Shown here: in pieces, positions 42,866 through 51,570 of the stretch
How the letters are laid out: the number at the start of each line of letters is the position of its first letter
Position numbering within the stretch: position 1 is the first letter of the stretch
Assembly (NCBI RefSeq): GCF_000428725.1
Contig: NZ_KE386791.1
Coordinates: 124,001-188,000, forward strand
Length of the DNA stretch: 64,000 nt
Direction: 5' to 3'
From: Psychromonas aquimarina ATCC BAA-1526
GTDB taxonomy: Bacteria > Pseudomonadota > Gammaproteobacteria > Enterobacterales > Psychromonadaceae
Notes under the pieces: model-generated
Seen by the model: the letters and a program-made list of their open reading frames with translations, nothing else
Told to the model about the DNA's origin: nothing
The model's database searches: none
Program-made: the position numbers and the translations under genes

Positions 42866-43372
42866 ATGATTACTATCAGAAAATATGTACAACAGGATGC
42901 ACAGGCTACCTGGTCACTTTATTTTAATACCATTCGAAATATCAATAAGTCTGATTACAACGCTCTGCAGCTGCAGGCATGGGCTCCTGATTCTATGGAT
43001 ATGTTTATCTGGAATAAAAGAATGTCTGATATTGAACCTTATATTGCTGAGCTCAACGGTGAAATTGTCGGATACGCGGATCTGCAGAATGACGGTCTGA
43101 TCGACCACTTCTTTTGTGATCAGCACCACCAGAGAGAAGGTATCGGCAGAGCCCTGATGATGCATATTTTAAAGCAGGGTAAACAGCAGAAAATAAAACA
43201 TTATTTTTCTCAGGTTAGTATTACCGCAAAACCTTTCTTTGAACACTTCGGTTTTAAGGTGGTGAAGCAGCAGCTGCTTGAGGTGAAAGATCAGGAACTG
43301 CTGAATTTTCATATGCAGAAGTATGACGAGCAGCAGAGGGGATTACCGGGTCGAAAAGCAGTGCTTTTGTAG
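42866..43372 (+). CDS. GNAT-family N-acetyltransferase
   Basis: A 168-residue acetyl-CoA-dependent acetyltransferase. The acetyl-CoA motif is QHHQREGIGRALMMHILKQG (R/Q-x-x-G-x-G/A form) and the AELNGEIVGYADLQNDGLIDHFF strand (split by eye) precedes it. The substrate is unknown. An isolated gene ending at a bidirectional terminator. Confidence 0.85.
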   Translation: MITIRKYVQQDAQATWSLYFNTIRNINKSDYNALQLQAWAPDSMDMFIWNKRMSDIEPYIAELNGEIVGYADLQNDGLIDHFFCDQHHQREGIGRALMMHILKQGKQQKIKHYFSQVSITAKPFFEHFGFKVVKQQLLEVKDQELLNFHMQKYDEQQRGLPGRKAVLL

Positions 43373-43380
43373 AAAAATAA

Positions 43381-43401
43381 GGCGGCAGTGTCTCTGCCGC
43401 C
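43381..43401. terminator. bidirectional intrinsic terminator
   Basis: GGCGGCAG / CTGCCGCC, an 8-bp GC-rich stem with a 5-nt loop between convergent genes. On the minus strand it is followed by TTATTTTTC, a good U-tract for the MFS gene. Confidence 0.75.
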
Positions 43402-43418
43402 TGCTGTATTTACCTTGG

Positions 43419-44648
43419 TTATTTTTCAGCGACTAATACAGTATTGTTAGTTTTTGTATTTCTTATGCGGCTGTGGGTTAATACTGCCGCAACTGCCAGC
43501 CCGGTTATTAAATAGAAAATGCCCAGGCTTACCTGACTGGTCACCCAGTATTTGATTAAATAACCGCCCAGCAGGCCTGCAAAACACATCTGTACTGCGC
43601 CGGAAAGCGCTGAAACCGCACCAACCTGCTTAGTGTGCGGCGCAAGCAGCAGGCTGATTGAAAGAGGAAAATTTATTCCCTGTGCCGTCGCCAGCAGTGT
43701 AAATCCGAAGATTATATTAAATAATGACATCTCATTAAATATCAGCCAGGCGCCGGAAAAAATCATAATGCCTGCAGATAAATACATCAACTGGCTTGTC
43801 GATAATATTTTGATTAAACGGTTTAATAATAAACTGCCTATTAATAATCCTGCTGAGGGGATAATCATTACTTGACCGTATTCTGCCGCGCTTAAGTGCA
43901 GCCCGTTCTGCAGTAAAAAGGGCAGTAAAGAGACCGAGACTAAACTGGATAAATAACCTATCCAGTTATAACTCGCTGAAGAGATAACCTGATAGCTGCG
44001 TGATAAACCCCAGTAGCCGCTAAACGTACTTTTGATGCTGAACTTTTTAGCCTGGTAGGGCAGTGTTTCCGGCAGTATAAAATAGCCTAATGTTAAAATT
44101 GCCGACAGATACAGCAGCACCAGGGTAAACACCGACTGCCAGCCGAAATGCCAGGCCGTCCAGCCGCCGATAACCGGCGCTAAAATCGGCAGAATTGAAG
44201 CTGTCATCGCGACATAAGACATAGCCTGGGTTAACTGCGTACCGTGATAACTGTCTCGTATCACACTGCGTCCCAGCACGGAAGCACTGCCGGCACCTAG
44301 GCCCTGCAGTAAACGGCCGATTAATAATGCAGTGAAACTCTCTGTCATCACGAAACACACCAGAGTGCCAAGCAGATAGATGCCCTGTCCCAGCAGAAAT
44401 ACCGGGCGCCGCCCGACTGCATCCGAAAAAGGCCCGTAAAACAGCTGAGACAGTCCAAAACCGAGTAAAAACAGGGTGACCAGCAGTTGTACATCCGCCT
44501 GTGATACCTGCAGCTGACTGCTGATTAGAGGTAATGAGGGCAGATATATACTGACACCAACCTGACCGGTGGCAATGATCATCATCGCCAGAGCCAGGGG
44601 GATTTTATTAAAAGTAGTAGTTTTTATATTCATAAAGCTAGTGTACAT
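43419..44648 (-). CDS. Bcr/CflA-family multidrug efflux MFS transporter
   Basis: A 12-helix major facilitator of 409 residues. The loop 2-3 signature FYGPFSDAVGRRPVFLLG and the LLQGLGAGSASVLGRSVIRD segment mark the Bcr/CflA drug exporters. An in-frame ATG at 44633 could also be the start; neither has a clear ribosome site. It is divergent from a LysR regulator 97 bp away, which likely controls it. Confidence 0.88.
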   Translation of the reverse strand: MYTSFMNIKTTTFNKIPLALAMMIIATGQVGVSIYLPSLPLISSQLQVSQADVQLLVTLFLLGFGLSQLFYGPFSDAVGRRPVFLLGQGIYLLGTLVCFVMTESFTALLIGRLLQGLGAGSASVLGRSVIRDSYHGTQLTQAMSYVAMTASILPILAPVIGGWTAWHFGWQSVFTLVLLYLSAILTLGYFILPETLPYQAKKFSIKSTFSGYWGLSRSYQVISSASYNWIGYLSSLVSVSLLPFLLQNGLHLSAAEYGQVMIIPSAGLLIGSLLLNRLIKILSTSQLMYLSAGIMIFSGAWLIFNEMSLFNIIFGFTLLATAQGINFPLSISLLLAPHTKQVGAVSALSGAVQMCFAGLLGGYLIKYWVTSQVSLGIFYLITGLAVAAVLTHSRIRNTKTNNTVLVAEK

Positions 44649-44745
44649 TTATGCGATATAAATGATAATAACCCGTATGGGAATGTCATTAGGTCCTGTT
44701 GGGACTTAATTGTTTTGTCCTTTACTTTTCATATAAGGAAACCTT

Positions 44746-45624
44746 ATGGACTGGATGCTTTGCGTCCGCAGCTTTATTAAAGTTGTGGAAGAAGGAAGTT
44801 TTAACGGCGCGGCTTATCAGCTTAATACCAGCGGTTCAGCAGTCAGTAAACGGGTAAACTGGCTTGAAGAAAGGGTCGGGGTGCAGCTGCTGAAACGAAC
44901 GACGCGTTCAATTGATCAGACCGAAGCTGGGCAGTTATTTTATCAACGCTCTCGACTGCAGCTGGATCAGTGGCAGTCATTAGTCGATGAAGCACGCTCT
45001 ATACATCAGACTCCGGCCGGTATTCTTAAAATAGGCGCCACGATTGCTGTCGGCTCAAAATTTATCGTCAAATATCTTGATGATTTTTTACGGGCTTATC
45101 CGAAAATAAAAGTGCAGCTTCTGACCACGCTGCCGGGGCAGATGCCTGAGAATTATGTTGATGTATTTATCAGCCGCGAACTTGAACAGCTTAACAGTCA
45201 CAGTTACAAATCGGTTTCGCTTTTTGAAAACCATGCCGAATTTTTTGCTTCGCCGAGTTATCTGCAGAAATACGGTGTGCCCGGCACTACCTGTGATTTA
45301 GAGCATCATAATATGCTGATCTGGGGGGAAAGGCCTGTCAGGGAAGTTAAATTGTCCACCGGCAAGCGCATTACTTTAAGGGGAAATTTTGCGACAACCA
45401 ACCCGGAAGCACTGTTTTACGGTGCGAAATGCGGCATGGGTATTCTCCTGGCCAGCCGCAGGATGCTGCAGGATGTGATTGAATCGGGTGAATTAGTACA
45501 GGTGCTGCCGGAAATAACCGCAGATCACCGCTCTGTTTGTGCTTATTATCCGACTCTTGAATATGAACACACGCGCACCCAGGTATTTATTAAATATTTA
45601 AAAGAAAAACTCCATAGTGAGTAA
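44746..45624 (+). CDS. LysR-family transcriptional regulator
   Basis: A 292-residue LysR protein. The HTH is FIKVVEEGSFNGAAYQLNTS followed by SAVSKRVNWLEERVGVQLL, and the effector domain begins near residue 90 (GILKIGATIAVGSKFIVKYL). It is transcribed away from the Bcr/CflA exporter, the usual arrangement for a local regulator of its neighbour. The effector is unknown. Confidence 0.87.
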   Translation: MDWMLCVRSFIKVVEEGSFNGAAYQLNTSGSAVSKRVNWLEERVGVQLLKRTTRSIDQTEAGQLFYQRSRLQLDQWQSLVDEARSIHQTPAGILKIGATIAVGSKFIVKYLDDFLRAYPKIKVQLLTTLPGQMPENYVDVFISRELEQLNSHSYKSVSLFENHAEFFASPSYLQKYGVPGTTCDLEHHNMLIWGERPVREVKLSTGKRITLRGNFATTNPEALFYGAKCGMGILLASRRMLQDVIESGELVQVLPEITADHRSVCAYYPTLEYEHTRTQVFIKYLKEKLHSE

Positions 45625-45805
45625 AGCAAAGATTCTGCTTCGCATCGCCCGGGTTAATCGGGCAGCAGCCTCTGCCTTTCAAATCTAAAAACAGAAGTGT
45701 AAAGACTGCAGACTTTATGTGCACAAGAATACATTTATTGACCTGCTCTAGGTAAACGGAGAAAAATTGCGTTACTGTTATTTTTTTTGTTATTAAGAGA
45801 ACTTT

Positions 45806-46912
45806 ATGAACAGAATTAACCAGGAACGACTAATCCGCCACTTTATTGAACTTGTTAAGATAGACAGTGAGTCAGGAAATGAAAAACAGATAGCACAAAC
45901 TCTAGCTGCTCAGTTATCTGAGATTGGTTTTGAGGTTCGCCAGCTTGCTGTCCCCGCCGATGTTTCTAACGGTTTCAATCTTTATGCCCGTCTGCAGGGA
46001 ACTTTACCAGAGAGTATTTTACTCAGCTGCCATATGGATACGGTAAACCCGGGAAAAGAGATACAGCCGCAGATTATTGACGGGGTGATCAGTTCGAAGG
46101 GGGATACTATTTTAGGTGGTGACGACAAGTCTGGAATTGCCGCCATTATGGAAGCGGTTCGTTGTCTACTGGCAGATAACCAGGCTCATAAAACCATTGA
46201 ACTGGCATTTACGGTTTACGAAGAGGGCGGACTTCGCGGCTCACAGCATTTCGATATGTCCTGCATAGAATCTAAGCAGGCTATAGTTTTAGACTCTGGA
46301 GGCCCGATCGGTACAATTATAACTGTGGCGCCGGGACAGCAGAGCCTGAAAATAAATATTAGCGGAAAACCCGCACACGCAGGTTTAGCCCCGGAAGAGG
46401 GGGTTAATGCATTAACAGTCGCATCCGATGCTATTTCGCAAATGAAACTTTCGCGAATTGACCATGAAACAACGGCTAATATCGGTTTTGTTAAAGGCGG
46501 CGGTGCGACAAATATTGTTATGCCGGATCTTTATCTGGAAGCTGAGGCACGCTCACTTGACGATCAAAAACTGCAGGCTCAGGTTGATCATATGGTAGGT
46601 TTATTTGAAAGGACTGCTGTTAAGCATGGTGCTGCAGTTGAGATAGAATCATGTCGTTCATATAACGCTTATTGTATTGCTGAAAATGATCCTCTGGTCA
46701 GTTCAGTTAAAGCGGCATTTACCGCCAATGATGTTGAACCGCTGCCGCGTTCTACCGGCGGCGGCAGTGATGCCAATATCTTTAATGAAAAAGGGCTTAA
46801 AACCGTTAATTTATCGACGGGTATGGCGAAAGTGCATACAACTGATGAGTATATTACTGTTGCCGATATGACTTCCATTACTGAGTTTCTTTACACCTAC
46901 CTCAGTAGCTGA
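45806..46912 (+). CDS. M20-family peptidase, PepT-like
   Basis: A 368-residue zinc aminopeptidase. The metal-binding HMDTVNPG and GGDDKSGIAAIMEA motifs, the EEGGLRGS catalytic Glu segment and the final HTTDEYI are all present, in the form typical of the PepT-like branch of M20. It is expected to free N-terminal residues from tripeptides, though specificity is not fixed. It is monocistronic, with AAGAGAA before the ATG. Confidence 0.87.
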   Translation: MNRINQERLIRHFIELVKIDSESGNEKQIAQTLAAQLSEIGFEVRQLAVPADVSNGFNLYARLQGTLPESILLSCHMDTVNPGKEIQPQIIDGVISSKGDTILGGDDKSGIAAIMEAVRCLLADNQAHKTIELAFTVYEEGGLRGSQHFDMSCIESKQAIVLDSGGPIGTIITVAPGQQSLKINISGKPAHAGLAPEEGVNALTVASDAISQMKLSRIDHETTANIGFVKGGGATNIVMPDLYLEAEARSLDDQKLQAQVDHMVGLFERTAVKHGAAVEIESCRSYNAYCIAENDPLVSSVKAAFTANDVEPLPRSTGGGSDANIFNEKGLKTVNLSTGMAKVHTTDEYITVADMTSITEFLYTYLSS

Positions 46913-47189
46913 TTATCTGCCTCTTTAAGCTTTATGATGAGGAGTATAAAAACTTCTCATCTGCTCTTACAAAAAACACGGCCATGCTGTTGTGTGCTGT
47001 TAAAAATCACTGCCGTTAACTGCGCGCTGTTATATCCCTATAAAAAAATTCACTAGCAGGATTGCCAAGTTACTCCTACAATTTATATAACCCTATAATA
47101 TTCGGGCAAAAAATTTGCTGTTATTTTGATATAACACCGAATCAGGGCATTTTCATTTAGCAAAGGAAAGCTTGTGAGGAGGATATATT

Positions 47190-47897
47190 ATGGCGGAACA
47201 AACAGCGGAGAAGGTCATTAAGGTAAGACCTAAGTCAAAACGTAATGAACAATTTTTAGTCTGTTTAGGAGGTGTATTACTTATTTTCAGTATGATATTC
47301 GACCTGCTGGTGTGGGATTTAAGTCAAATTCAGCTGATATTACTCTCGCTGGCATGTTTACTGGTATCTTTTATCGGTGTTGTTAAAATTTTAGAACCGC
47401 AGATCAGTTATTTCATCTACCCTGAAAAAATCGTTTATGTACACCGCTCCGGTTACTGGCTGCTGCCCTGGCAGGATATTCTTCGTGTAGGGGATGTCAA
47501 AGCGGATATTGATGGAGAGCATAAAGAGCTGCCTTATTTAGGTATAAAGCTGAAAAATCTGGAAAATATTGCGCAGAATATCTCCCCTAGGCTGGCAAAT
47601 AAACTGCTCCATGAACAGCAGGAGTTATTAAATTTAGCAGCTAAAAACGAAGAGATTACCTTCGATGACTGTTTAGTCAATTTTGATCCCTATGTCCTTA
47701 ATGATGTGACTTATCAGGGGCCGGTTGCAGCCTGGCTGCATAGGAGCGAGCAGTTAGCAAGCGCCTATGGTTATCACCTGTTTTTACCGGACAGTAGTTT
47801 AGATAGAGATATGAGTGACTTTTTAAGTTTATTAAAAGAGTGTCTGGAATATATTCGTTATCATCCAGGTTTTGTTTCCGGACATATGCAGGATTAA
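47190..47897 (+). CDS. DUF2982 membrane protein
   Basis: A 235-residue protein with two N-terminal membrane helices (residues 25-42 and 47-64) and a cytoplasmic domain (VYVHRSGYWLLPWQDILRVGD... and YGYHLFLPDSSLDRD), matching the DUF2982 family known from Vibrio and Shewanella. Function unknown. It has a very strong ribosome site (GAGGAGG) 9 bp before the ATG. Confidence 0.75.
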   Translation: MAEQTAEKVIKVRPKSKRNEQFLVCLGGVLLIFSMIFDLLVWDLSQIQLILLSLACLLVSFIGVVKILEPQISYFIYPEKIVYVHRSGYWLLPWQDILRVGDVKADIDGEHKELPYLGIKLKNLENIAQNISPRLANKLLHEQQELLNLAAKNEEITFDDCLVNFDPYVLNDVTYQGPVAAWLHRSEQLASAYGYHLFLPDSSLDRDMSDFLSLLKECLEYIRYHPGFVSGHMQD

Positions 47898-47922
47898 CAG
47901 AAGATTAACTCGAACAGCTGGT

Positions 47923-48471
47923 TTACTGCACTGTTTTTATTAATTTTGCCGGGTTACCAGCTACCACTGTTTTAGCTGCAACATCTTTAGTGACTACGGA
48001 GCCGGCGCCTATTACTGCTTCATCGCCAATAGTAATTCCGGGTAAAATGACAGCACCGCCGCCTACCCAGACCCGTTTGCCAAGGCGAATTTCTTTTGCT
48101 GTTTCCATTCCCTGTACTCGTCTACCTGCATCAAGAGGATGGTCCGAGGTATAAAACTGCACATTTGGTCCAATCATTGTCTGTTTGCCGATATAAATGG
48201 GGGCATTATCCTGCAGGGTGACATTGCTGTTAATAAAGACTTGTTCAGCAAGATGAATATGCAGGCCGTAACTGACATAGAAGGGCAGTGATACGATAGC
48301 GCTGGGAGATTTGTGCGGCAGCAGTTCCGGGGCGATAACAGCTTCTAGCGATTGATTGACCTGACGATTGAGGCGCTGTTGTCTGCTGCGAAGCTCTGCT
48401 ATTTCACCATCCAGGCAGTTATATTCCTGACCGGAAATCATTTTCTGATAATTGTCTGCTGACTCTGTCAT
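47923..48471 (-). CDS. maltose/galactoside O-acetyltransferase-like protein
   Basis: A 182-residue left-handed beta-helix acetyltransferase of the Maa/LacA/NodL type. It has the N-terminal MISGQEYNCLDGEIAELR segment, the catalytic His region FYTSDHPLDAGRR, and hexapeptide repeats (KRVWVGGGAVILPGITIG, IGAGSVVTKDV, AGNPAKLIK). It would transfer acetyl from acetyl-CoA to a sugar or thiogalactoside. Confidence 0.87.
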   Translation of the reverse strand: MTESADNYQKMISGQEYNCLDGEIAELRSRQQRLNRQVNQSLEAVIAPELLPHKSPSAIVSLPFYVSYGLHIHLAEQVFINSNVTLQDNAPIYIGKQTMIGPNVQFYTSDHPLDAGRRVQGMETAKEIRLGKRVWVGGGAVILPGITIGDEAVIGAGSVVTKDVAAKTVVAGNPAKLIKTVQ

Positions 48472-48831
48472 TTTTTGTCCTTTATAAAAAGTTTATAGAG
48501 TACCTTCGGAAGGTGAGGCAAAGCAAGTAAATAACCTGTAATTATCTGCCTGAGCTTATTTATACCAATTTCATTAATTAAGTGCTCTATTTAGGCGCAG
48601 GAAAAATGGATGAACGCAAGGCATTGATTGCAGTAACTAGTTGTTCTAATTGCAAAATCAATAACGAAGCTAGCATTCATTTTAACCAGCATAAATGAAT
48701 ACAAAATTATTGAATTTGGTATTACCTCCTCAAGGCATTGCCAGCAGACATCAGGCTGCTGACAGGGCTTGATTTAATGCTGTATCTGCCTAGTATTTAT
48801 TATATTGTTTTCAATATTAGGCGTAAAACTT
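48472..48831. other. 360-bp intergenic region with a MITE copy
   Basis: Divergent region between the acetyltransferase and the cysteine synthase genes. It holds the 159-bp element at 48563-48721; otherwise no ORF or clear motif. Confidence 0.5.
48563..48721. mobile_element. 159-bp MITE-like element, copy B (inverted)
   Basis: Ends TACCAATTTCATTAATTAAG and ATTATTGAATTTGGTA. Its reverse complement aligns along its whole length with copy A at 41306-41464, including GCGCAGGAAAAA, GCAAGGCATT, GTAACTAGTTGTTCTAAT and ATAACGAAG. The same length and shared interior show the two are copies of one element. Confidence 0.8.
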
Positions 48832-49887
48832 ATGCATTGCTCCCCAATATCAAAAAACGTTACTGAACTGATCGGTAATACAGATCTGCTGCGTATCAAC
48901 AGCCTTTCTGATTTAAGCGGCTGCGAAATTTTAATGAAGTGTGAACAGCAGAATCCCGGCGGATCTATTAAAGACCGGGCCGCTCTGCAGCTGGTCAAAG
49001 ATGCAGTTAACAGTGGAAAACTGAAGCCGGGAATGACCATAGTTGAGGGCACTGCGGGTAATACCGGTATCGGTCTGGCACTGGTTGCCAAAGCTATGGG
49101 TTTTAAAATGTTAGCGGTTATGCCCAGGGGACAGGCACCGGAAAAAGAGCAGATGATTGCTTTATACGATGCGCAGCTGATGCTGGTGGATGCCTGTCCA
49201 TTTGCTAATCCTAATCATTTTTATCATACAGCTAGACGTCTCGGTGAAGATAATCATAATTACTGGTGGGCTGATCAGTTTGAAAATATCAGTAACAGTA
49301 AGGCGCATTATGAAAACACCGGCCCGGAAATCTGGCTGCAGACAGAAGGCAGAATAGATGCATTAGTATCCGTGGTAGGAACGGGTGGTACGATTGCTGG
49401 AAATTCACGTTATTTATCAGAAAAACATCATGCTCTGCAGACCTGGCTGATTGATCCTGAAGGCTCCGGCATCTACTCCTACCTTAAAAATGGTCAATAT
49501 GTCAGCAGCGGCAGTTCGTTCACTGAAGGGATCGGCATTATGCGCAGTGTGGAGAATTTCCGCGAGGCTAGAATTGATCACGCAGTTACCCTTCCTGACC
49601 AGGATCTGGTTACTATTTCCCGACATGTTCGTGAAATTGACGGTATAGTTTTAGGCAGCAGCTCAGCGCTAAATGCCGCCGGTGCATTATACGCGGCTGC
49701 GAAAATGGGACCGGGTAAAACTATTGTTACTTTTTGCTGTGATCTGGCTGAACGCTCTTCGTCAAAGCTCTATAATAAACAGTTTCTGGCTGAAAGAGGT
49801 ATTAGTGAAAAGCATGAGTCTGTGCAGGAGATGTTTGTCCGATACCAGAATGAGCCGCAGACAAGTATTGTTAATGTTGATCATTAA
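48832..49887 (+). CDS. cysteine synthase-like PLP enzyme
   Basis: A 351-residue enzyme of the CysK/cystathionine beta-synthase fold. The PLP lysine lies in QQNPGGSIKDRAA, the substrate loop is EGTAGNTGIGLA, and the PLP-phosphate loop VVGTGGTIAG is intact. A C-terminal extension (QFLAERGISEKHESVQEMF) is longer than in E. coli CysK and recalls fungal or PLP_CysK-like forms. It is predicted to make cysteine or a related thiol product from O-acetylserine. The start at 48832 is preferred over the TTG at 48805. Confidence 0.85.
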   Translation: MHCSPISKNVTELIGNTDLLRINSLSDLSGCEILMKCEQQNPGGSIKDRAALQLVKDAVNSGKLKPGMTIVEGTAGNTGIGLALVAKAMGFKMLAVMPRGQAPEKEQMIALYDAQLMLVDACPFANPNHFYHTARRLGEDNHNYWWADQFENISNSKAHYENTGPEIWLQTEGRIDALVSVVGTGGTIAGNSRYLSEKHHALQTWLIDPEGSGIYSYLKNGQYVSSGSSFTEGIGIMRSVENFREARIDHAVTLPDQDLVTISRHVREIDGIVLGSSSALNAAGALYAAAKMGPGKTIVTFCCDLAERSSSKLYNKQFLAERGISEKHESVQEMFVRYQNEPQTSIVNVDH

Positions 49888-50044
49888 AAGAATAGACTTA
49901 TTTCGGAGAAACCACTTCGTAAAACAGCATTGTTATATCAACTACACTTTGCGCGTGTTGTTGTGCTTTATGATATAGAGACTTGATAAAGTAACCTCAA
50001 AAAGAGTAAGCTTGCTTATTTTTCAAGAATCGACAATTAATATT

Positions 50045-51259
50045 ATGATCTCACCACAAAAAGCACGTCTTCAAACCATTAAGTTTTCCAGCCTAAGCTC
50101 ATTAAAACCGGATTATTATTTTATTCAAGGTTATTTTATGGGCTTAGCATGCTCACCGGAATTAATAGTTCCGTCAGTCTGGATGGAAGATCTGTTCGGC
50201 GATATTACGCTGGAAAATGAAGAACAGATGCAGGCAGTACTGCAGATCTACACATCACAAATGGATGATGTGATGGAGATGAAAATTAAGCTGCCTGCAA
50301 AGTGCGTACTTTCTAAAACGGATTTTGCCACTTCGTTAGCACCTGCATCTGCATTACCTAACTGGTGCTTAGGTATGATTAAAGCGCTTGATTTTATTGA
50401 TGTGCAGGTTTTATCTGATCGGAATAGAGATGATCTGTTATTCATTAAAGAAACACTGACAGCTTTTAGCTGCATAAAAAACGCCAAGAAGATATTTTCT
50501 AAGCGCAGCGAGGATTACCAGTTAGAAGGGCATCGTATGAAGCGCTTATTAACGACTTTAATTGCTGATTTCATTCATGAGATGCGTTTTTCTGAGACAC
50601 AAGAAAGTGCGCAGCCAGAAGAGAATAAAATCGACGAACAGGCTTTTCGTGAAATTACGCAGATTATTATGCACCAGAGTGATGACAATGCCTGTCGCCT
50701 GCTTGAGGAGATGATCTCGTTTCAAGTGTCACAGTTAGGCCCAGATTTTGAAAAACACAATAAGGGCCATATGTGGCTTAACCCGGAAATTCGCCCTTAC
50801 ATGGTATTAAGAGCACGACGTGCGCAGATAAATTTTGAAAAAGGATTGATAGATCCGGCTATTAATGAACTGCAGGCGCTTATTGAATTAAACCCGAATG
50901 ATAATCAGGCGAATCGTTATCCACTGGTCAATTATTTGATTATTAAACAGCGCTGGTCAGAAGTTGAAGGGCTGCTTAATCTATATGAAGAAAGAAGTAC
51001 CTTTATGCTGGCGGCACAAGCTCTGATGTTGTTTGCCCAGTCCGGGGACAGTAAAGAGTCAAAACTGATAAAGAAACAGCTTAAAAAAGCCAATAAACAT
51101 CTCGAAAAATATCTGACCGGGCAGATTAAAATCCCCAAACAGACACCTCAGGCTTATCAGGCCGGAGATAAAAGCGAGGCACTTACCTATATTAATCTGG
51201 CTGGTAAAGAAACCTGGCGGGCAGTGGACGGTGCATTGTTCTGGTTAAGACGTAAATAG
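50045..51259 (+). CDS. UPF0149 (YecA)-like protein with TPR-type C-terminus
   Basis: A 404-residue soluble protein. The N-terminal 170 residues look like the UPF0149/YecA fold (YFIQGYFMGLACSPELIVPS, WCLGMIKAL). The C-terminal half carries helical TPR-like repeats (RARRAQINFEKGLIDPAINELQALIELNP, split by eye). It has no SEC-C zinc tail. The long frame starts at 50012, but no ribosome site supports it; 50045 begins MISPQKARL. Function unknown, perhaps an adaptor. Confidence 0.65.
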   Translation: MISPQKARLQTIKFSSLSSLKPDYYFIQGYFMGLACSPELIVPSVWMEDLFGDITLENEEQMQAVLQIYTSQMDDVMEMKIKLPAKCVLSKTDFATSLAPASALPNWCLGMIKALDFIDVQVLSDRNRDDLLFIKETLTAFSCIKNAKKIFSKRSEDYQLEGHRMKRLLTTLIADFIHEMRFSETQESAQPEENKIDEQAFREITQIIMHQSDDNACRLLEEMISFQVSQLGPDFEKHNKGHMWLNPEIRPYMVLRARRAQINFEKGLIDPAINELQALIELNPNDNQANRYPLVNYLIIKQRWSEVEGLLNLYEERSTFMLAAQALMLFAQSGDSKESKLIKKQLKKANKHLEKYLTGQIKIPKQTPQAYQAGDKSEALTYINLAGKETWRAVDGALFWLRRK

Positions 51260-51274
51260 ATCACAAAATTTATA

Positions 51275-51316
51275 TAGCCGTTAGCAATCGAAATGCATTT
51301 TAAATGATAACGGCTA
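51275..51316. repeat. 42-bp palindrome related to the 265-bp element's ends
   Basis: TAGCCGTTAGCAATCGAAAT...TAAATGATAACGGCTA: 9-bp perfect outer arms around a symmetric AAATGCATTT centre. Its arms match the ends of the 36976-37240 element (CCGTTA-CAATCAAAATGCATTT pattern), as if the interior had been lost. It sits 15 bp after the stop of the YecA/TPR gene. Confidence 0.6.
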
Positions 51317-51328
51317 CACATCTTATCG

Positions 51329-51358
51329 ACGGGTGAGTTTAATTTTCTTCTCATCCGT
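51329..51358 (+). terminator. intrinsic terminator after the YecA/TPR gene
   Basis: ACGGGTGAG / CTCATCCGT, a 9-bp stem with one G-T pair and a 12-nt loop; a T-rich stretch (TTATTTTCTTTTT) follows about 10 bp later. Confidence 0.5.
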
Positions 51359-51570
51359 ATCTGCAGTTATTTTCTTTTTGTACCCGGCTTTATCATCTGC
51401 ATCACTGTTTATACTGCCTGCTGTTTATCTCCTCTGCTCCTATTTGAAAACTAATAACAAATTGATGTCATAAAACTGTCCCTATAGATCAATTGGATAT
51501 AATGCTATTTTATCAAAGAGATACTATTATTTATCAATAAAGCAATTTGACAGCAAGGATGAAAAGGTCA

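Larger units (their letters stand above)
51260..51570. other. 311-bp intergenic region before the phosphorelay operon
   Basis: Contains the 42-bp palindrome, the terminator at 51329-51358 and, near the downstream gene, a consensus TATAAT (51498-51503) that may be the -10 of the kinase operon although no good -35 is seen. Confidence 0.5.

Noticed and set aside
45647-45663. Terminator after the LysR gene (GCCCG / CGGGC)
   Set aside because: Stem of only 5 bp with no U-tract; too weak to claim.
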